In this document: positions 58,641 to 64,000 of the stretch, piece after piece | Position numbering within the stretch: position 1 is the first letter of the stretch | How the letters are laid out: each line of letters starts with the position of its first letter | NCBI RefSeq assembly: GCF_000699445.3 | Contig: NC_067195.1 | Span: 68,940,591-69,004,590 of the forward strand | DNA length: 64,000 bases | Source: Schistosoma haematobium | Taxonomy: Eukaryota > Platyhelminthes > Trematoda > Strigeidida > Schistosomatidae | Reading direction: 5' to 3' | The notes under the pieces: generated by a model | Told to the model about the DNA's origin: nothing | The model's database searches: none | Seen by the model: the letters and a program-made list of their open reading frames with translations, nothing else | Translations under genes and position numbers: made by a program

Positions 58641-58765
58641 CCGCGTGCAGGATCGTGGATGCGCATTGCTGATGAGTTTCATACTAGGATGATGGTCTAG
58701 CTTAGGTTGACTCATGTATTCAACTTTCAAAATTACTACAGTCTCTATAAATCTCTATTCTAATA
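58641..58765 (+). mobile_element. tRNA-like SINE (copy 18b), inverted partner
   Basis: Begins after the B box (CCCGCGTGCAGGATCGTGG), has the hammerhead 5' half with a CTGATGA core, and then jumps from TAGGA to TGATGGTCTAGC, losing the GAAA and stem III part. Confidence 0.75.
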
Positions 58766-59540
58766 AATTTTATGTTTACAAAAGTTTTAAGTGACAATAA
58801 TTATGGCAAAAATCAATATAGTTAACTTTTTCGAAAAAAGCTTTTAAAAATATTAAAGAAATAAATATAGGGTTGTATACAAATGCTGATATAAAATCAA
58901 ACTATTCCTTTAAAGTATTTATCAGTAACCAACGCAACACTTGAATGCATCATATATAACTATATTCATGCTTGAGTAACAAGCTAAACTAAAGCGCGTT
59001 ATATAAAAAAGTATATACAAGCTGAATCACACAAGAGGTATGCTTTGAACTAATGTATATAAATTTGTTTTCATCCTATAAAGCTTCAAACTGTTATTAA
59101 AGAACTATAATTAAACACAATCTCATGTAGCCATAGTGGAGTTTTTTTAAATAGTACAGTCGGAATTTGATCAAGTAGTATGAATGAAAGGGAGAAATTC
59201 ATAAAATAGGTTTCTCATTCTTTTCATTAGTTAGTTATTTAAGCACTACTTTAAAACCATTTATGAATAGGAATTGTATGAGAAACGAAATCCGTGTTCA
59301 CAAACATTGATTCAGTACATATTAGACAAATTTTCTTGATGTTTTCATATTAAAACTACGTATGATTAGTTAGGTGACAGTGTTTTTTCATGGTAATCAA
59401 TTTATTGTACTTTTATATTTAATAAATAAAACTAATTAAAATATCCTCTTCTTTCATGAATTCCTCTATATCATATCTCGTTTGGACTGAAATAGTTTCA
59501 AATAATACTTTGCTCTAAAGAACATATTTTACTAATACGA
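58766..59540. other. Anonymous A+T-rich DNA
   Basis: Nothing recognised. Confidence 0.5.
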
Positions 59541-59552
59541 CCAATTCAACCT

Positions 59553-60430
59553 CAGTCAGTCAGTTACAACGTAGAACCAAACACATATATGCCACACCTC
59601 GGTAGCACAGCAAGACGAACATCGGATTCATAGAAGCAGTTCACTCAATGGTGTGATAGATAAAGGAAAGATTTTACGTAAGGATATAGTACAGGAAAAA
59701 AGATTTAGTTCGTAGAAAGAAAGATATGAAGCGAATTTAATTTCATAGTTTAAGGGAAGATGGAAAGTGTATACACTTACGCCAGTGTGATAGATTCTTA
59801 CTAATGTCAACCAGAGTCTCCAACCATTGGTTACGATAGTTGTGCGGGCCCCAACCAGGTAGTCTGCATCTACAAACATGGCTCAGACTACAAGTTAGTA
59901 ACTTCAAGCACTGATGCCACGTTTGGGTTCGGCCGCCCCTAACTTTCTTCCAACCATTCCCAGCACAAGTCAGCATTGCTCGTCGCGGTAATCGGTGTTA
60001 AGGCATACGTAACACGTGGCCCAACCATCTCAGTCGACGAAAACAAACAACCTCATCAACTGATTTACCATCCTTCCCTAATACCCTGCGTCTAACCTCA
60101 CTATTATTTACCCGGTGATCCTAGCAGACGCCAGCAATATTTCTAAGGTATCTGTGGTCAAATACTAGTAGCTTACGAGTGTCTTCTACTCTTAATGGCC
60201 ATTTTTCGCTGCCGTAATTTAAAACAGAACGGACTGCCGCGCAGTATACTCGTCCCTTAATTGATAGACGGATATCTCGCCCTTGCTAAGGATGACGTAA
60301 GTTGTTAAGAGCCAAACGAGCTTTTTCAATCCGTGCTGAGATTTCTTCAAACACCAACACATTAGGGCTGATCAGACTTCCAAAATAAGTGAAGTTGTTA
60401 ACGCATTCGACTACATCACTCTCTATCCAA
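59553..60430 (-). mobile_element. RTE-clade retrotransposon, 5'-truncated, TSD-flanked
   Basis: The 3' tail is (ACTG)n-type at 59553-59565 and the ORF remnant extends to 60430. CCAATTCAACCT at 59541-59552 and CCAATTTAACCT at 60431-60442 are the target-site duplication with one mismatch. It is the same family as 15648-16363. Confidence 0.85.
59745..60430 (-). pseudogene. RTE ORF2 C-terminal fragment
   Basis: On the minus strand: NYFTYFGSLISPNVLVFEE-like start, ARIEKARLALNNLRHP, then SVLNYGSEKWPLRVEDTRKL, RLRWLGHVLRMP-like words (frameshifted), NGWKKVRGGRTQTWHQCLKL and CRLPGWGPHNYRNQWLETL. The order equals the C-terminus of the 35.5 kb ORF. Stops and frameshifts make it inactive. Confidence 0.78.
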
Positions 60431-60442
60431 CCAATTTAACCT

Positions 60443-61281
60443 TGGAATTACTGAATAGTTCTTTTGTAGGAGCTGAGAACTCTCCAGATTAGTAAATATA
60501 TATAGATTAAACCTAGAACTTTTAGAGTTTTCAGTGGATGCATTATATTTGACCTGTCTTACACAGTTCAATATTTCTTGTATCCGGTATACCAACGATT
60601 TAAACGCCCGATATATACCATCCCGTTCAGAGATAATTTACTTCTGTTTAATTTACATGAAAAAAAACTAAGTTATAATATCTTGTTCTGAATGTACAAA
60701 GATATGATATAGATAACTATCTGACAAGTTACACAAACAATTCTATTCATTTTACTTATTATTCAAATATATATCCTAAGTTTTTTATACGATCTGTATT
60801 GAAATGTTTTCCCTGAAACATTAAGGCCAAATTATAATGAAAAAACTTTATCTGTTTCCTTTTTTATTATTTTATTTGTTTCCTTGATGATACACATCAA
60901 ATCTAACATGATTCTCTATTCATTAACTTACATTTTCATAAACAAAACAAAACAAAGAAAAAGAACCTACTATAAGATATTTTTCTTCTATGATACACAC
61001 ATAAACACACATATAGTTATGTATAAACATACCCGTTAATAATTAAAGCATAGATTGGTTTTATAGAAACACATTGACATATAACAAAAGTTCAACGGAA
61101 ACAGAAACATAGAAACAATATTTTTCTTTATAGATCATTGTTTGATAGACTATTTATTGATTATAATAAAACAATCAAAAACAAAATTATTATTTAAGAA
61201 CAAGATATAAACAGATGATTATTTTATTTTATTCAAGATTAATTTCTAAATATATAAATAATAAGAAAATAAAATTGTAAT
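60443..61281. other. Anonymous A+T-rich DNA
   Basis: Nothing recognised. Confidence 0.5.
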
Positions 61282-61376
61282 TTTAATAGTTGAGATCATG
61301 ATTTAATTGAATCTAGATCACCATGCAAAACATGGACGTCCTACTTTGAAACTTCTCAGCAGTGCACACCTACGAT
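61282..61376 (-). mobile_element. tRNA-like SINE (copy 19a) 3' fragment
   Basis: Reverse complement of the SINE 3' end through part of the hammerhead (TTCTCAGCAGTGCACAC in the plus reading). It abuts an inverted partner. Confidence 0.7.
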
Positions 61377-61454
61377 CTAATCAGATTTTTCATGGTAGTC
61401 TAGTTTCAATTGATTTTATGATCTCAACTATTAAAATTACTAGAATATGCACAA
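61377..61454 (+). mobile_element. tRNA-like SINE (copy 19b), interrupted tail
   Basis: CAGATTTTTCATGGTAGTCT to ATTACTAGAATATGCACAA, then resuming as AATATCCACAAAACCCG at 61831 after an inserted RTE derivative. Confidence 0.75.
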
Positions 61455-61830
61455 TTATTTATTTATTTATTTTAACAAATAGATATTGGTACAAGAGGCA
61501 CCAAATCTCATTTGATATGTGTGAGGGCTATGATACTGCCCGAGTGCTCAACCCGAAGCAGGTGGTTTTCTTAGCGGGCCACACCCGGAGCCTTCTACCT
61601 GAAGGTCTGATCCACAAGGCAGTGGGGCACCGTAAGAAGATGCAGTCCAACGGTAGCCGGTGACCAACGATTGGTTCATACGCCATTTGTTCCTTCAGGA
61701 TACTGGAGCCCATGTACACCATTGGTTTGGAATGAGGGTTTTTCAACTCCCCTAGGTGGAGTTTCCATGTTCACCAACCCGATTAAAGCTCCAGGCATTC
61801 GATTTTCGTCCTCTCAATTTCGTAAACAAC
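61455..61830 (-). mobile_element. Non-autonomous RTE derivative nested in a SINE
   Basis: Minus-strand copy running from GTTGTTTACGAAATTGAGAG (5'-truncated) to the (AATA)n tail at 61455-61474, without ORF. It is flanked by AATATGCACAA (61444-61454) and AATATCCACAA (61831-61841), an 11-bp target-site duplication with one mismatch that splits the SINE tail. Confidence 0.85.
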
Positions 61831-61841
61831 AATATCCACAA

Positions 61842-62018
61842 AACCCGTTTTGATATTTAAAAAAATTGTATTGAGTTATAGTAATTTAGAAATTGATTTC
61901 TATATAGTATGTGTAGGGAGTCTTCTTTTAAGAAATTTAAAACAATTAGTCCCTTCTGATCAGTCAAGGAAACCTTTGATCTTTCCCTAATTTAATGTTT
62001 TAGTATCTGATTGTTTTT

Positions 62019-62049
<31 letters not shown>

Positions 62050-62549
62050 ATATGCTGTGCAATTTCAGCTAAATCTAATTTGATTATTTTTTAAAACAGT
62101 TAAAAATCTAGAGTTCACTATCCTTTCAAATTCATGTTGTTCGAAAATAGTCCAATGTTGTTTTCCTTTTTTCTATTATTTACTGGAGTGAATCAATATT
62201 AAGAAGAGAAAAAATGTCCAAGAGTCAAATTTCACTGTTTAATATGATCGTTTATTCATTGATAAATACGTAAACTAACATTTTAACTGTAATGCCATGA
62301 TAATAAATAAGTAGTATATTAAATTATTTGATAAAAATAACAAATATAATAAGCGTATAGTCAAAAGTGAAAAAAACAAAAGAAAATTTATTTGTGATAT
62401 GTGTTGCTTATGTCTATCGACATAAATAGTATATAACACCAATCAAAAATTGAATACCTGACAACAAAATGTTGAAAAAATTGTACTGAGGAAAACAGAA
62501 ATGGAAGCATAAAAGAATTGAGAATTGAAAGAATCATAAAGAATGTAAA
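61842..62549. other. Anonymous DNA with (CAT)n
   Basis: A (CAT)10 run lies at 62020-62049. No gene. Confidence 0.55.
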
Positions 62550-62630
62550 GATCACCATAGAAAACCTGGAACCACTCATGAATTCAACTATTAGATTACT
62601 ATCATATCCACAAAACCCCTCTCTGACAAT
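62550..62630. mobile_element. tRNA-like SINE end fragments
   Basis: GATCACCATAGAAAACCTGG (minus) is joined to CTCATGAATTCAACTATTAG and ATCCACAAAACCCCTC (plus), a minimal inverted remnant. Confidence 0.6.
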
Positions 62631-63139
62631 ATTTTTATTGGTTACATTTTTCTACATCTAAATAAAAATAAGATAGGAATGATATGGATTTAAAGTAACC
62701 TAAATACTTCAGTAGAAAGTAAATTATCATATAAAAACATATAACTAATTGATTTGTATACATCCATGTGTTAATTTGTCACCCTGTAAGAAATAAGAGT
62801 CATTAATGCTTCATTAACTTATTATTCAAAGATCATGAAAACAAGGAATGACTCGTATTTATAAGTGAAAGAAAGTGAATTAAATCAGTATATATCGAAA
62901 CTGATATTTTAATAGATAGCTAATTTTGAAGAGGTATATATATATATTACTGAATAATAAGTAGACGTATTCAAATATCTTTGATTGTTTTATAAATCAA
63001 TCTGTTCACTTGAAAATTTCAACGCTATATCAAACCAATTCGCTGTATAGATACTACATATTTCATTTATAATATGTCTGTAATACTTTAAGCATAACGT
63101 AAATTTTATTTTTCGAATTCTGGAGTTTGCTGAACATCA

Positions 63140-63320
63140 TTGGAATCATGAACCGATCAATGTAAGATCGCCATTAAAAACCTGGAAGCACTGGAAGGCC
63201 ATTTCGTTCTAGTATGAGATTCCTTAGTAGTTCGAAGTCCCAATCTAGCACGAGGTATTTGAACCCAGGACTTTAGGTCTCGTGCGCGAACGCCTAACCT
63301 TCAGATCACTGAACCGGCGT
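63140..63320 (-). mobile_element. tRNA-like SINE (copy 21)
   Basis: Minus copy with 3' end, hammerhead relic (CTAAGGA core) and tRNA-like part with B box GGTTCAAATACC. The leader is missing. Confidence 0.8.
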
Positions 63321-63694
63321 AATATTTCAGTAATACTTGAAGATGCTATTAATTGAACAAAAGTTTTTGATTTAGGCACAATGTAAACTTACTTATATGC
63401 TCTAATCTAAATGATCATTTCAAATGGTAGTATTTTGTTTTCTGTTTACAAATATCTTCAGGGAAAAAAAAGAAAACCTAAAACTTGTATGAATTTGAAT
63501 AATGTCAATAATTCAAAATTAATTTATTTCCTGAGGATATATATATACATTTGAGATGACAGAGAAAGAAAGAGTTCTCTATACATTAAAAATATGAAAA
63601 TAAGTTACACATCGTATAGTCTTGTAACTCAGAATAATACGTACCTTGAATTGTTTAAGTAAAACTTTACAATAGTATCTCATTTATTTTAGGT

Positions 63695-63960
63695 CGTATA
63701 CCATTATGGTATCGCTTAATTTCGTGGATTAGTTGAAATTAGACATTAACACCGTTAGATGTAGGCCAGATCAGTGGTCTAGCGGTTAAGTGCTAGCGCG
63801 CGAGACCAGTAGGTCCTCGGTTCGGATCCCGCGAGGCAAGGTCGTGGATGCGCATTGCTGAGGTATTTTACAATAGGACGAAACGGTCGTCCAGTGCTCC
63901 CAGATTTTTCATGGTGGTCTAGTTTCAACTGAATCATGATCTGAACAGTTAAAATCAGAT
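63695..63960 (+). mobile_element. tRNA-like SINE (copy 22)
   Basis: Leader, A-box-like GTGGTCTAGCGGTTAAGTGC, B box GGTTCGGATCCCG, hammerhead relic with CTGAGGT core (last A changed) but intact stem I and GTC site, and the usual 3' end. Confidence 0.87.
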
Positions 63961-64000
63961 AATTACTTTATAAATTTTAATAACTATATTTACAGTGCAG

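Noticed and set aside
62020..62049. Regularly spaced repeat array
   Set aside because: It is a plain (CAT)n microsatellite without spacers.

Overview
The window is A+T-rich, repeat-dominated flatworm DNA, almost certainly from a blood fluke (Schistosoma). The diagnostic evidence is the Sm-alpha family: a tRNA-like head followed by a hammerhead ribozyme core, seen in at least seven partial or complete copies. A second tRNA-like short element, RTE-clade non-LTR retrotransposons, Penelope-like elements with GIY-YIG endonuclease remnants, and a Merlin DNA transposon fit the same source. I see no convincing complete host gene. Two minus-strand open frames (34611-34791, signal-peptide-like; 19831-20110) each end at a good splice donor and are the only candidate host exons; both are uncertain.

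Layout. 0-4 kb: a tRNA-like SINE, an inverted pair of Sm-alpha units, a Penelope-like GIY-YIG pseudogene and an inverted SINE pair. 4-9 kb: mostly anonymous A+T-rich DNA with one SINE fragment and a decayed Sm-alpha. 9-18 kb: several SINEs, a non-LTR 3' end at 10.7 kb, an RTE 3' end with target-site duplication at 15.6-16.4 kb. 17.7-19 kb: a GIY-YIG remnant between long inverted arms. 19-34 kb: SINEs, non-LTR fragments, two near-identical SINE copies, a Penelope-like endonuclease tail followed by an LTR-like block, and a perfect-looking fold-back element at 34.0-34.3 kb. 35.2-39.1 kb: a complete RTE insertion on the minus strand, with 9-bp target-site duplications, an intact reverse-transcriptase half and a damaged endonuclease half. 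40.7-41.5 kb: a Merlin element with inverted termini and 8-bp duplications. 42.4-42.9 kb: a short element made only of the two ends of the 35-39 kb RTE, with its own 10-bp target-site duplication; 5'-truncated relatives lie at 45.6 and 61.5 kb. 44-64 kb: more Penelope-like, Sm-alpha, SINE and non-LTR fragments, a Merlin-like MITE and a second fold-back element.

What ties the window together. Autonomous elements (RTE, Penelope-like, Merlin) each have apparent non-autonomous companions here: the end-to-end deleted RTE, the hammerhead-bearing tRNA-like elements and the MITE. The most notable observation is that the abundant tRNA-like SINE carries a full hammerhead motif whose stems differ from those of Sm-alpha but remain complementary, so two separate tRNA-headed short families in one genome each carry a self-cleaving-type RNA motif.
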